DNA of 64,000 nt from Eledone cirrhosa. Lineage: Eukaryota; Mollusca; Cephalopoda; Octopoda; Eledonidae. This document shows, piece after piece, positions 10,901 to 24,300 of this stretch (positions are counted from its first letter, which is position 1; each line of letters begins with the position of its first letter). The stretch is from positions 414,082,581 to 414,146,580 of the forward strand of contig OZ024741.1 of assembly GCA_964016885.1 (NCBI GenBank), given 5' to 3'. The position numbers and the translations under genes were made by a program. The notes under the pieces were generated by a model. That model had not been told where the DNA came from. It did not search any database and worked only from the letters and a program-made list of their open reading frames with translations.

Positions 10901-12063
10901 CAATCACACAGTTGACCAACCACAAAGATGACCAATCACACAGTTGACCAAACACAGAGATGACCAATCACACAGTTGACCAACCACAGAGATGACCAAT
11001 CACACAGTTGACCAACCACAGAGATGACCAATTACACAGTTGACCAAACACAGAGATGACCAATCACACAGTTGGCCAAACACAGAGATGACCAATCACA
11101 CAGTTGACCAACCACAGAGATGACCAATTACACAGTTGACCAAACACAGAGATGACCAATCACACAGTTGACCAACCACAAAGATGACCAATCACACAGT
11201 TGACCAAACACAGAGATGACCAATCACACAGTTGACCAAACACAGAGATGACCAATCACACAGTTGACCAACCACAAAGATGACCAATCACACAGTTGGC
11301 CAACCACAGAGATGACCAATTACACAGTTGACCAAACACAGAGATGACCAATCACACAGTTGACCAAACACAGAGATGACCAATCACACAGTTGGCCAAC
11401 CACAGAGATGACCAATTACACAGTTGACCAAACACAGAGATGACCAATCACACAGTTGACCAAACACAGAGATGACCAATCACACAGTTGACCAACCACA
11501 AAGATGACCAATCACACAGTTGACCAAACACAGAGATGACCAATCACACAGTTGACCAACCACAAAGATGACCAATTACACAGTTGACCAAACACAGAGA
11601 TGACCAATTACACAGTTGACCAAACACAGAGATGACCAATCACACAGTTGACCAACCACAAAGATGACCAATCACACAGTTGACCAAACACAGAGATGAC
11701 CAATCACACAGTTGACCAAACACAGAGATGACCAATCACACAGTTGGCCAACCACAGAGATGACCAATCACTCAGTTGGCCAACCACAGAGATGACCAAT
11801 TACACAGTTGACCAACCACAGAGATGACCAATCACACAGTTGACCAACCACAGAGATGACCAATCACTCAGTTGGCCAACCACAGAGATGACCAATTACA
11901 CAGTTGACCAACCACAGAGATGACCAATCACACAGTTGACCAACCACAAAGATGACCAATCACACAGTTGGCCAACCACAGAGATGACCAATCACTCAGT
12001 TGGCCAACCACAGAGTTGACCAATCACACAGTGGACCAACCACAGAGTTGACCAACCACATAG
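7901..12063. repeat. Satellite B, distal part: 32-bp dimer with higher-order repeats
   Basis: The dominant unit is gaccaaccacagagat + gaccaat(c/t)acacagtt, 32 bp, for about 130 dimers. Single-unit dropouts occur (for example at about 8023-8048). Between 9960 and 11760 a variant set (ccaaacacag, ccacaaag, gttggcc) forms a higher-order pattern. The gttggcc variant recurs at 10018, 10210, 10400 and 10592, a 192-bp spacing (six dimers) apart from one 2-bp deletion. Each dimer has a CCAAT(C/T)A motif. There is no coding potential. Confidence 0.97.
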
Positions 12064-12158
12064 TTGACCAACCACAGAGTTGACCAACCACGGAGTCGAC
12101 CAATCACCAACTGTGTGATTGGTCAGCTGCATGGTTGGTCAACTCTGTGGTTGGTCAA
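12064..12158. repeat. Satellite B inversion forming a 44-bp-arm hairpin
   Basis: 12064-12107 and 12115-12158 are reverse complements at 40 of 44 positions with a 7-base loop (caactgt). The array therefore flips strand at 12108-12114, giving 'gtgattggtcagctgcatgg' on the plus strand, and ends there. It marks the distal end of satellite B. Confidence 0.93.
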
Positions 12159-12291
12159 TGTGGCCCACCTTATGATGAACCACATCCAATGTGGTCCACC
12201 TTATGATGAGTCACATCCTATGTGGCCCACTTATGATGAGTCACATCCTATGTGGCCCACTTATGATGAGCCACATCCTATGTGGCTCACT
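12157..12291. repeat. 30/31-bp minisatellite (4.4 copies)
   Basis: Units start at 12157, 12188, 12219, 12249 and 12279. The core is tatgtggcccacttatgatg followed by a(g/a)(t/c)cacatcc. The first two units are 31 bp, the later ones 30 bp. Each junction carries (c)cacatccta/atgtgg, a small palindrome. In the frame 12064-12330 it reads as repeated DESHPMWPTY-like peptides, which I treat as fortuitous. Confidence 0.92.
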
Positions 12292-12331
12292 GCTCAAAAA
12301 TGTTTTCTCATGCCTGTTGTGAAGCTTTAAC

Positions 12332-15300
12332 TGTCTGTTTAGTTATATCTATGTCTAGTTATGTGTATGTCTAGTGATATGTATGTCTAGTTATATGTAG
12401 GTCTAGCTATATGTATGTCTAGTTACATATGTCTAGTTATGTGTATGTCTAGTTATATGTATGTCTAGTTATGTGTAGGTCTAGCTATATGTATGTCTAG
12501 TTACATATGTCTAGTTATGTGTATGTCTAGTTATATGTATGTCTAGTTATATGTATGTCTAGTTATATGTAGGTCTAGTTATATGTAGGTCTAGCTATAT
12601 GTATGTCTAGTTACATATGTCTAGTTATGTGTATGTCTAGTTATATGTATGTCTAGTTATATGTATGTCTAGTTATATGTATGTCTAGTTATATGTAGGT
12701 CTAGCTATATGTATGTCTAGTTACATATGTCTAGTTATGTGTATGTCTAGTTATATGTATGTCTAGTTATATGTATGTCTAGTTATATGTATGTCTAGTT
12801 ATATGTAGGTCTAGTTATATGTATGTCTAGTTATATGTATGTCTAGTTATATGTATGTCTAGTTGTATGTATGTCTAGTTATGTGTAGGTCTAGTTATAT
12901 GTATGTCTAGTTATATGTATGTCTAGTTATGTGTGTGTCTAGTTATATGTATGTCTAGTTATATGTATGTCTAGTTATATGTATGTCTAGTTATATGTAT
13001 GTCTAGTTATATGTCTGTCTAGTTATATGTATGTCTAGTTATGTGTATGTCTAGTTATATGTCTGTTTAGTTATGTGTGTGTCTAGTTATGTGTGTGTCT
13101 AGTTATATGTATGTCTAGTTATATTTATGTCTAGTTATATGTATGACTAGTTATATGTATTCTAGATATATCTATGTCTAGTTATTTGTATGTCTAGTTA
13201 CATGTATGTCTAGTTATATTAAAGGCATGTCTAGCTATATGTATGTCTAGTTATATTATATGTATGTCTAGCTATATGTATGTCTAGCTATATGTATGTC
13301 TAGTTATGTGTATGTCTAGTTATATGTATGTCTAGTTATATGTATGTCTAGCTATATGTATGTCTAGTTATATGTATGTCTAGTTATATGTATGTCTAGC
13401 TATATGTGTGTCTAGTTATGTATGTCTAGTTATGGGTATGTCTAGTTATGTGTATGTCTAGTTATGTATGTCTAGTTATGTGTATGTCTAGTTATGTATG
13501 TCTAGTTATGTGTATGTCTAGTTATATGTATGTCTAGTTATATGTATGTCAAGTTATGTATGTTTAGATATGTGTATGTCTAATTATGTGTATGTCTAGT
13601 TATATGTATGTCTAGTTATATATGTCTAGTTATATGTATGTCTAGTTATGTGTATGTCTAGTTATGTGTATGTCTAGTTATATGTATGTCTAGTTATGTG
13701 TATGTCTAGTTATATGTATGTCTAGTTATATGTATGTCTAGTTATGTATGTCTAGATATATATGTCTAGTTATATGTATGTCTAGTTATGTGTATGTCTT
13801 GTTATGTGTATGTCTAGTTATGTGTATGTCTAGTTATATGTATGTCTAGTTATGTATGTCTAGTTATATGTATGTCTAGTTATGTATGTCTCGTTATATG
13901 TAAGTCTAGTTATGGGTATGTCTAGTTATGTGTGTGTCTAGTTATATGTATGTCTAGTTATGTATGTCTAGTTATATGTATGTCTAGCTATATGTATGTC
14001 TAGTTATGTGTATGTCAAGTTATGTATGTCTCGTTATATGTAAGTCTAGTTATGGGTATGTCTAGTTATGTGTATGTCTAGTTATATGTATGTTTAGTTA
14101 TATGTATGTCTAGTTATATGTATGTCTAGGTGTATCTATGTCTAGTTATGTATGTCTAGTTATATGTATGTCTAGTTATCTATGTCTAGTTATGTGTATG
14201 TCTAGTTATGTGTATGTCTAGTTATGTATGTCTAGTTATATGTATGTCTAGTTATGTATGTCTAGTTATGTATGTCTAGTTATGTATGTCTAGTTATGTA
14301 TGTCTAGTTATATGTATGTCTAGTTATATGTATGTCTAGTTAACTATGTCTAGTTATGGGTATGTCTAGTTATATGTATGTCTAGTTATTTATGTCTAGT
14401 TATATGTATGTCTAGTTATGTATGTCTAGTTATGTGTATGTCTAGTTATATGTATGTCTAGTTATGTATGTCTAGATATGTGTATGTCTAGTTATGTGTA
14501 TGTCTAGTTAGGTATGTCTAGTTATATGTATGTCTAGTTATATGTATGTCTAGTTATGTGTATGTCTAGTTATATGTATGTCTAATTAAATGTATGTCTA
14601 GTTATGTGTATGTCTAGTTATATGTCTGTCTAGTTATATGTATGTCTAGTTATATGTATGTCTAGTTATATGTATGTCTAGTTATGTTTATGTCTAGTTA
14701 TATGTCTGTCTAGTTATATGTATGTCTAGTTAAATGTATGTCTAGTTATGTGTATGTCTAGTTATATGTCTGTCTAGTTATATGTATGTCTAGTTAAATG
14801 TATGTCTAGTTATGTGCATGTCTAGTTATATGTCTGTCTAGTTTTATGTATGTCTAGTTAAATGTAAGTCTAGTTATGTGTATGTCTAGTTATATGTCTG
14901 TCTAGTTATATGTATGTCTAGTTAAATGTATGTCTAGTTATGTGTATGTCTAGTTATATGTCTGTCTAGTTATATGTATGTCTAGTTACATGTATGTCTA
15001 GTTATATGTATGTCTAGTTACATATGTCTAGTTATGTGTATGTCTAGTTATGTATGTCTAGTTATGTGTATGTCTAGTTATATGTATGTCTAGTTATATG
15101 TATGTCTAGTTATATGTATGTCTAGCTATATGTGTGCCTAGTTATGTATGTCTAGTTATGGGTATGTCTAGTTATGTGTATGTCTAGTTATGTATGTCTA
15201 GTTATATGTATGTCTAGTTATATGTATGTCTAGTTATGTATGTCTAGTTATGTATGTCTAGTTATGTGTATGTCTAGTTATGTGTATGTCTAGTTATATG

Positions 15301-18300
15301 TATGTCTAGTTATCTATGTCTAGTTATGGGTATGTCTAGTTATGTGTATGTCTAGTTATGTATGTCTAGTTATGTGTCTGTCTAGTTATATGTATGTCTA
15401 GTTATATGTATGTCTAGTTATGTATGTCTAGTTATATGTATGTCTAGTTATGTATGTTTAGATATGTGTATGTCTAGTTATGTGTATGTCTAGTTATATG
15501 TATGTCTAGTTATATGTATGTCTAGTTATATGTATGTCTAGTTATGTATGTTTAGATATGTGCATGTCTAGTTATATATATGTCTAGTTATATGTATGTC
15601 TAGTTATGTGTATGTCTAGTTATGTGTATGTCTAGTGATATGTATGTCTAGTTATGTGTATGTCTAGTTATATGTATGTCTAGTTATGTATGTCTAGATA
15701 TATATGTCTAGTTATATGTATGTCTAGTTATGTGTATGTCTTGTTATGTGTATGTCTAGTTATATGTATGTCTAGTTATGTGTATGTCTAGTTATATGTA
15801 TGTCTAGTTATATGTATGTCTAGTTATTTGTATGTCTAGTTATATGTATGTCTAGTTATATGTATGTCTAGTTATGGGTATGTCTAGTTATATATATGTC
15901 TAGTTATGTGTATGTCTAGTTATATGTATGTCTAGTTATATGTATGTCTAGTTGTGTATGTCTAGTTATTTGTATGTCTAGTTATGTATGTCTGGTTATA
16001 TGTATGTCTGGTTATATGTATGTCTAGTTATATGTATGTCTAGTTACGTGTATGTCTAGTTATATGTATGTCTAGTTATATGTATGTCTAGTTATATGTA
16101 TGGCTAGTTATGTATGTCTAGTTATGGGTATGTCTAGTTATGTGTATGTCTAGTTATATGTATGTCTCGTTATGTATGTCTAGTTATGGGTATGTCTAGT
16201 TATGTGTGTGTCTAGTTATATGTATGTCTAGTTATATATATGTCTAGTTATATGTATGTCTAGTTATGTGTGTGTCTAGTTATGTGTGTGTCTAGTTATA
16301 TGTATGTCTAGTTATGTGTATGTCTAGTTATATGTATGTCTAGTTATGTGTGTGTCTAGTTATATGTATGTCTAGTTATGTATGACTAGTTATGGGTATG
16401 TCTAGTTATGTGTATGTCTAGTTATATGTATGTCAAGTTATATGTATGTCTAGTTATGTGTATGTCTAGTTATATGTATGTCTAGTTATGTATGTATAGT
16501 TATATGTATGCCTAGTTATGTGTATGTCTAGTTATATGTATGTCTAGTTATGTGTATGTCTAGTTATATGTATGTCTAGTTATGTGTATGTCTAGTTATG
16601 TATGTATAGTTATATGTATGCCTAGTTAAGTGTATGTCTAGTTATATGTATGTCTAGTTATATGTATGTCTAGTTCTGTGTATGTCTAGTTATATGTATG
16701 TCTAGTTATGTATGTCTAGTTATATGGATGTCTAGTTATGTGTATGTCTAGTTATGTGTATGTCTAGTTATGTGTATGTCTTGTTATGTATGTCTAGTTA
16801 TGTGTATGTCTAGTTATGGGTATGTCTCGTTATATGTATGTCTAGTTATGTGTGTGTCTAGTTATATGTATGTCTAGTTATATATATGTCTAGTTATATG
16901 TATGTCTAGTTATGTGTGTGTCTAGTTATATGTATGTCTAGTTATATGTATGTCTATTTATGTGTGTGACTAGTTATATGTATGTCTAGTTATGTGTGTG
17001 TCTAGTTATATGTATGTCTATTTATATGTATGTCTAGTTATGTGTGTGTCTAGTTATATGTATGTCTAGTTTTGTGTATGTCTAGTTATATGTATGTCTA
17101 GTTATATGTATGTCTAGTTATATGTATGTCTAGTTATATATATGTCTAGTTATGTGTATGTCTAGTTATATGTATGTCTAGTTATATGTATGTCTAGTTA
17201 TATGTATGTGTAGTTATATGTATGTCTAATTATGTGTGTGTCTAGTTATATGTATATCTAGTTATATATATGTCTAGTTATGTGTATGTCTAGTTATGTG
17301 TATGTCTAGTTATGTGTATGTCTAGTTATGTGTATGTCTAGTTATGGGTATGTCTAGTTATATGTATGTCTAGTTATATGTATGTCTAGTTATGTGTATG
17401 TCTAGTTATATGTATGTCTAGTTATGTATGTCTAGTTATTTGTGTGTCTAGTTATGTATGTCTAGTTATATGTATGTCTAGTTACGTATGTCTAGTTATG
17501 TGTATGTCTAGTTATGTATGTCTAGTTATGTGTATGTCTAGTTATATGTATGTCTAGTTATATGTATGTCTAGTTATGTATGTCTAGTTATATGTATGTC
17601 TAGTTATGTATGTCTAGTTATGTGTATGTCTAGTTATATGTATGTCTAGTTATATGTATGTCTAGTTATATGTATGTCTATTTATATGTCTGTCTAGTTA
17701 TATGTCTGTCTAGTTACATATGTCTAGTTATGTGTATGTCTAGTTATGTGTATATCTACTTATATGTATGTCTAGTTATGTATGTCTAGTTATATGTATG
17801 TCTAGTTATGTATGTCTAGTTATATGTATGTCTAGTTATGTATGTCTAGTTATGTGTATTTCTAGTTATATGTATGGGTAGTTATGTGTATGTCTAGTTA
17901 TGTGTATGTCTAGTTATGTGTATGTCTAGTTATGTGTATGTCTTGTTATGTATGTCTAGTTATGTGTATGTCTAGTTATATGTATGTCTAGTTATGGGTA
18001 TGTCTAGTTATATGTATGTCTAGTTATATGTATGTCTAGTTATATGTATGTCTAGTTATGTATGTCTAGTTATTTGTGTGTCTAGTTATGTATGTCTAGT
18101 TATATGTATGTCTAGTTATGTATGTCTAGTTATGTGTATGTCTAATTATATGTATGGTTAGTTATCTGTATGTCTAGTTTGTGTATGTCTAGTAATGTGT
18201 ATGTCTAGTAATGTGTATGTCTTTTTATGTGTATGTCTAGTTATATGTATGTCTAGTTATATGTATGTCTAGTTATATGTCTGTCTAGTTACATATGTAT

Positions 18301-21300
18301 AGTTATGTGTATGTCTAGTTATATTTATGTCTAGTTATGTATGTCTAGTTATATGTATGTCTAGTTATGTATGTCTAGTTATGTGTATGTCTAGTTATAT
18401 GTATGTCTAGTTATATGTATGTCTAGTTATATGTATGTCTATTTATATGTCTGTCTAGTTATATGTCTGTCTAGTTACATATGGCTAGTTATGTGTATGT
18501 CTAGTTATGTGTATATCTACTTATATGTATGTCTAGTTATGTATGTCTAGTTATATGTATGTCTAGTTATGTGTATGTCTAGTTATATGTATGGGTAGTT
18601 ATGTGTATGTCTAGTTATGTGTATGTCTAGTTATGTGTATGTCTTGTTATGTGTATGTCTAGCTATGTGTATGTCTAGTTATGTGTATGTCTAGTTATGT
18701 GTATGTCTAGTTATGTGTATGTCTTGTTATGTGTATGTCTAGCTATGTGTATGTCTAGTTATGTGTGTGTCTAGTTATATGTATGTCTAGTTATATGTAT
18801 GTCTAGTTATGTGTGTGTCTAGTTATATGTATGTCTAGTGAAATGTATGTCTAGTTATGTGTATGTCTAGTTATATGTATGTCTAGTTATGTATGTCTAG
18901 TTATATGTATGTCTAGTTATATGTATGTCTAGTGAAATGTATGTCTAGTTATATATATGTCTAGTTATGTGTATGTCTATTTATATGTATGTCTAGTTAT
19001 GTGTATGTCTAGCTATATGTATGTCTAGTTATGGGTATGTCTATTCATATGTATGTCTAATTATGGATGTCTAGTTATGTATCTCTAGTTATGTGTATGT
19101 CTATTTATGTATGTCTAGTTATATGTATGTCTATTTATGTATGTCTAGTTATATGTATGTCTAGTTATATGTATGTCTAGTTAAATGTATGTCTAGTTAT
19201 GTGTATGTCTAGTTATATGTATGTCTAGTTATATGTATGTCTAGTTATGTATGTCTAGTTATATGTATGTCTAGTTATGTATGTCTAGTTATGTGTATGT
19301 CTAGTTATGTCTGTCTAGTTATATGTATGTCTAGTTATTTTTATGTCCAGTTATGTCTGTCTAGTTATGTATTTCTAGTTATATGCATGTCTAGTTATGG
19401 GTATGTCTCGTTATATGTATGTCTATTTATATGTATGGCTAGTTATATGTATGTCTAGTTATATGTATGTCTAGTTATATGTATGGCTAGTTATATGTAC
19501 GGCTAGTTATATTTATTTCTAGTTATGTGCATGTCTAGTTATATGTATGTCCAGTTATGTATGTCTAGTTATCTGTATGTCTAGTTATATGTATGTCTAT
19601 TTGTGTATGTCTAGTTATTTGTATGTCTAGTTATGTATGTCTAGTTATGTGTATGTCTAGTTATGTATGTCTAGTTATATGTATGTCTAGTTATGTGTAT
19701 GTCTAGTTATATGTATGGCTAGTTATATGTATGTATAGTTATATGGATGTCTAGTTATGTATGTCTAGTTATGGGTATGTCTAGTTATATGTATGTCTAT
19801 TTATATGTATGGCTAGTTATATGTATGTCTAGTTATATGTATGTCTATTTATATGTATGGCTAGTTATATGTATGTCTAGTTATGTGTATGTCTAGTTAT
19901 ATGTATGTCTAGTTATATGTATGTCCAGTTATGTATGTCTAGTTATATGCATGTCTATTTGTGTATGTCTAGTTATTTGTATGTCTAGTTATGTATGTCT
20001 AGTTATGTGTATGTCTAGTTATGTATGTCTAGTTATATGTATGTCTAGTTACGTGTATGTCTAGTTATATGTATGTCTAGTTAAGTATGTCTAGTTATTT
20101 GTATGTCTAGTTATGTATGTCTAGTTATGTATGTCTAGTTATGTGTATTTCTAGTTATATGTATGGGTAGTTATGTGTATGTCTAGTTATGTGTAAGTCT
20201 TGTTATGTGTATGTCTAGCTATGTGTATGTCTAGTTTTGTGTATGTCTAGTTATATGTATGTCTAGTTATGTGTGTGTCTAGTTATGTGCGTGTCTCGTT
20301 ATATGTATGACTAGTTAAATGTATGTCTAGTTATGTGTATGTCTAGTTATATGTATGTCTAGTTATATGTATGTCTAGTTATATATATGTCTAATTATGT
20401 GTATGTCTAGTTATGTGTATGTCCAGTTATGTGTATGTCAAGTTATGTGTGTGTCTAGTTATATGTATGTCTAGTTATATGTATGTCTAGTTATGTGTGT
20501 GTCTAGTTATATGTATGTCTAGTTTTGTGTATGTCTAGTTATATGTATGTCTAGTTATATGTATGTCTAGTTATATGTATGTCTGGTTATATGTATGTCT
20601 AGTTATGTGTATGTCTAGTTATGTGTATGTCTAGTTATATGTATGTCTAGTTATATGTATGTCTAGTTATATGTATGTCTAATTATGTGTGTGTCTAGTT
20701 ATATGTATATCTAGTTATATATATGTCTAGTTATGTGTATGTCTAGTTATGTGTATGTCCAGTTATGTGTATGTCTTGTTATGTATGTCTAGTTATGTGT
20801 ATGTCTAGTTATATGTATGTCTAGTTATATGTATGTCTAGTTATATGTATGTCTAATTATGTGTGTGTCTAGTTATATGTATATCTAGTTATATATATGT
20901 CTAGTTATGTGTATGTCTAGTTATGTGTATGTCCAGTTATGTGTATGTCTTGTTATGTATGTCTAGTTATGTGTATGTCTAGTTATATGTATGTCTAGTT
21001 ATATGTATGTCTAGTTATATGTATGTCTGGTTATATGTATGTCTAGTTATGTGTATGTCTAGTTATGTGTATGTCTAGTTATATGTATGTCTAGTTATAT
21101 GTATGTCTAGTTATGTGTATGTCTAGTTATATGTATGGGTAGTTATGTGTATGTCTAGTTATGTGTATGTCTAGTTATGTGTATGTCTTGTTATGTTTAT
21201 GTCTAGCTATGTGTATGTCTAGTTATGTGTATGTCTAGTTATGTGTATGTCTAGTTATATGTATGTCTAGTTATGGGTATGTCTAGTTATATGTATGTCT

Positions 21301-24300
21301 AGTTATGTATGTCTAGTTATTTGTGTGTCTAGTTATGTATGTCTAGTTATATGTATGTCTAGTTATGTATATCTAGTTATGTGTATGTCTAATTATATGT
21401 ATGGGTAGTTATCTGTATGTCTAGTTATGTGTATGTCTAGTAATGTGTATGTCTTGTTATGTGTATGTCTAGTTATATGTATGTCTAGTTATATGTCTGT
21501 CTAGTTACATATGTATAGTTATGTGTATGTCTAGTTATGTGTATGTCTAGTTATATGTATGTCTCGTTATGTATGTCTAGTTATATGTATGTCTAGTTAT
21601 GTATGTCTAGTTATGTGTATGTCTAGTTATATGTATGTCTAGTGATATGTATGTCTAGTTATATGTATGTCTATTTATATGTCTGTCTAGTTATATGTCT
21701 GTCTAGTTACATATGTCTAGTTTTGTGTATGTCTAGTTATGTGTATATCTACTTATATGTATGTCTAGTTATGTATGTCTAGTTATATGTATGTCTAGTT
21801 ATGTGTATGTCTAGTTATATGTATGGGTAGTTATGTGTATGTCTAGTTATGTGTATGTCTAGTTATGTGTATGTCTTGTTATGTGTATGTCTAGCTATGG
21901 TTATGTCTAGTTATGTGTGTGTCTAGTTATATGTATGTCTAGTTATATGTATGTCTAGTTATGTGTGTGTCTAGTTATATGTATGTCTAGTGAAATGTAT
22001 GTCTAGTTATGTGTATGACTAGTTATATGTATGTCTAGTTATGTATGTCTAGTTATATGTATGTCTAGTTATATGTATGTCTAGTAAAATGTATGTCTAG
22101 TTATATATTTGTCTAGTTATGTGTATGTCTAGTTATGTGTATGTTTAGCTATATGTATGTCTAGTTATGGGTATGTCTATTTATATGTATGTCTAATTAT
22201 GGATGTCTAGTTATGTATCTCTAGTTATGTGTATGTCTATTTATGTATGTCTAGTTAGATGTATGTCTATTTATGTATGTCTAGTTATATGTATGTCTAG
22301 TTATATGTATGTCTAGTTAAATGTATGTCTAGTTATGTGTATGTCTAGTTATATGTATGTCTAGTTATATGTATGTCTCGTTATGTATGTCTAGTTATAT
22401 GTATGTCTAGTTATGTATGTCTAGTTATGTGTATGTCTAGTTATGTCTGTCTAGTTATATGTATGTCTAGTTATGTATGTCTAGTTATATGCATGTCTAG
22501 TTATGGGTATGTCTCGTTATATGTATGTCTATTTATATGTATGGCTAGTTATATGTATGTCTAGTTATATGTATGTCTAGTTATATGTATGGCTAGTTAT
22601 ATGTATGGCTAGTTATATTTATTTCTAGTTATGTGCATGTCTATTTATATGTATGTTCAGTTATGTATGTCTAGTTATCTGTATGTCTAGTTATATGTAT
22701 GTCTATTTGTGTATGTCTAGTTATTTATATGTCTAGTTATGTATGTCTAGTTATGTGTATGTCTAGTATGTATGTCTAGTTATATGTATGTCTAGTTATG
22801 TGTATGTCTAGTTATATGTATGGCTAGTTATATGTATGTATAGTTATACGGATGTCTAGTTATGTATGTCTAGTTATGGGTATGTCTAGTTATATGTATG
22901 TCTATTTATATGTATGGCTAGTTATATGTATGTCCAGTTATGTATGTCTAGTTATGTGTATGACTAGTTATATGTATGTCTAGTTAAGTATGTCTAGTTA
23001 TTTGTATGTCTAGTTATGTATGTCTAGTTATATGTATGTCTAGTTATGTGTGTGTCTAGTTATGTGCGTGTCTAGTTATATGTATGACTAGTTAAATGTA
23101 TGTCTAGTTATGTGTATGTCTAGTTATATGTATGACTAGTTATATGTATGTCTAGTTATATATATGTCTAGTTATGTGTATGTCTAGTTATGTTTATGTC
23201 CAGTTATGTGTATGTCTAGTTATGTGTATGTCTAGTTATATGTATGTCTAGTTATATGTATGTCTAGTTATGTGTATGTCTAGTTATGTGTATGTCTAGT
23301 TATGTGTATGTCTAGTTACATATGTCTAGTTATGTGTATGTCTAGTTATATGTATGTCTAGTTATTTGTATGTCTAGTTATGTGTATGTCTAGTTATGTG
23401 TATGTCTAGTTATATGTATGTCTAGTTATATGTATGTCTAGTTAAATGTATGTCTAGTTATGTGTATGTCTAGTTATATGTCTGTCTAGTTATATGTATG
23501 TCTAGTTATATGTATGTCTAGTTATATGTCTGTCTAGATACATATGTCTAGTTATGTGTATGTCTAGTTATATGTATGTCTAGTTATGTGTATGTCTAGT
23601 TATATGTCTGTCTAGTTACATATGTCTAGTTATGTGTATGTCTAGTTATATGTATGTCTAGTTATGTGTATGTCTAGTTATGTGTATGTCTAGTTATATG
23701 TCTGTCTAGTTACATATGTCTAGTTATGTGTATGTCTAGTTATATGTATGTCTAGTTATGTGTATGCCTAGTTATATGTATGGCTAGTTATGTGTATGTC
23801 TAGTTATATGTATGTCTAGTTATGTATGTCTAGTTATGTATGTGTAGTTATATGAATGTCTAGTTATATGTATGTCTAGTTATATGTATGTCTAGTTATA
23901 TGTATGTCTAGTTATGTATGTCTAGTTATATGTATGTCTAGTTATATGTATGTCTAGTTATGTATGTCTAGTTATATGTATGTCTAGTTATGTGTATGTC
24001 TAATTATGTGTTTGTCTATTTATATGTATGTATAGTTATCTATGTCTAGTTATATGTATGTCTAGTTATGTGTATGTCTAGCTATATGTATGTCTAGTTA
24101 TATGTATGTCTAGTTATATGTATGGGTAGTTATCTGTATGTCTAGTTATGTGTATGTCTTGTTATGTGTATGTCTAGTTATATGTATGTCTAGTTATATG
24201 TATGTCTAGTTATGTATGTCTAGTTATGTATGTCTAGTTATATGTAAGTCTAGTTATGGTTATGTCTAGTTATGTGTATGTCTAATTATGTGTATGTCTT

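Noticed and set aside
12064..12330. 88-residue frame with DESHPMWPTY repeats
   Set aside because: It is made of the satellite B inversion and the 30-bp minisatellite. The first two units are 31 bp, which shifts frame between repeats, so there is no sign of coding constraint.
19237..22564. Hydrophobic frames in satellite C (MSSYVCLVIC-like), which look like membrane proteins
   Set aside because: They translate the 14/16-bp unit where several 14-bp forms happen to avoid a TAG stop. The two similar frames reflect the 3.1-kb duplication, not a gene pair.
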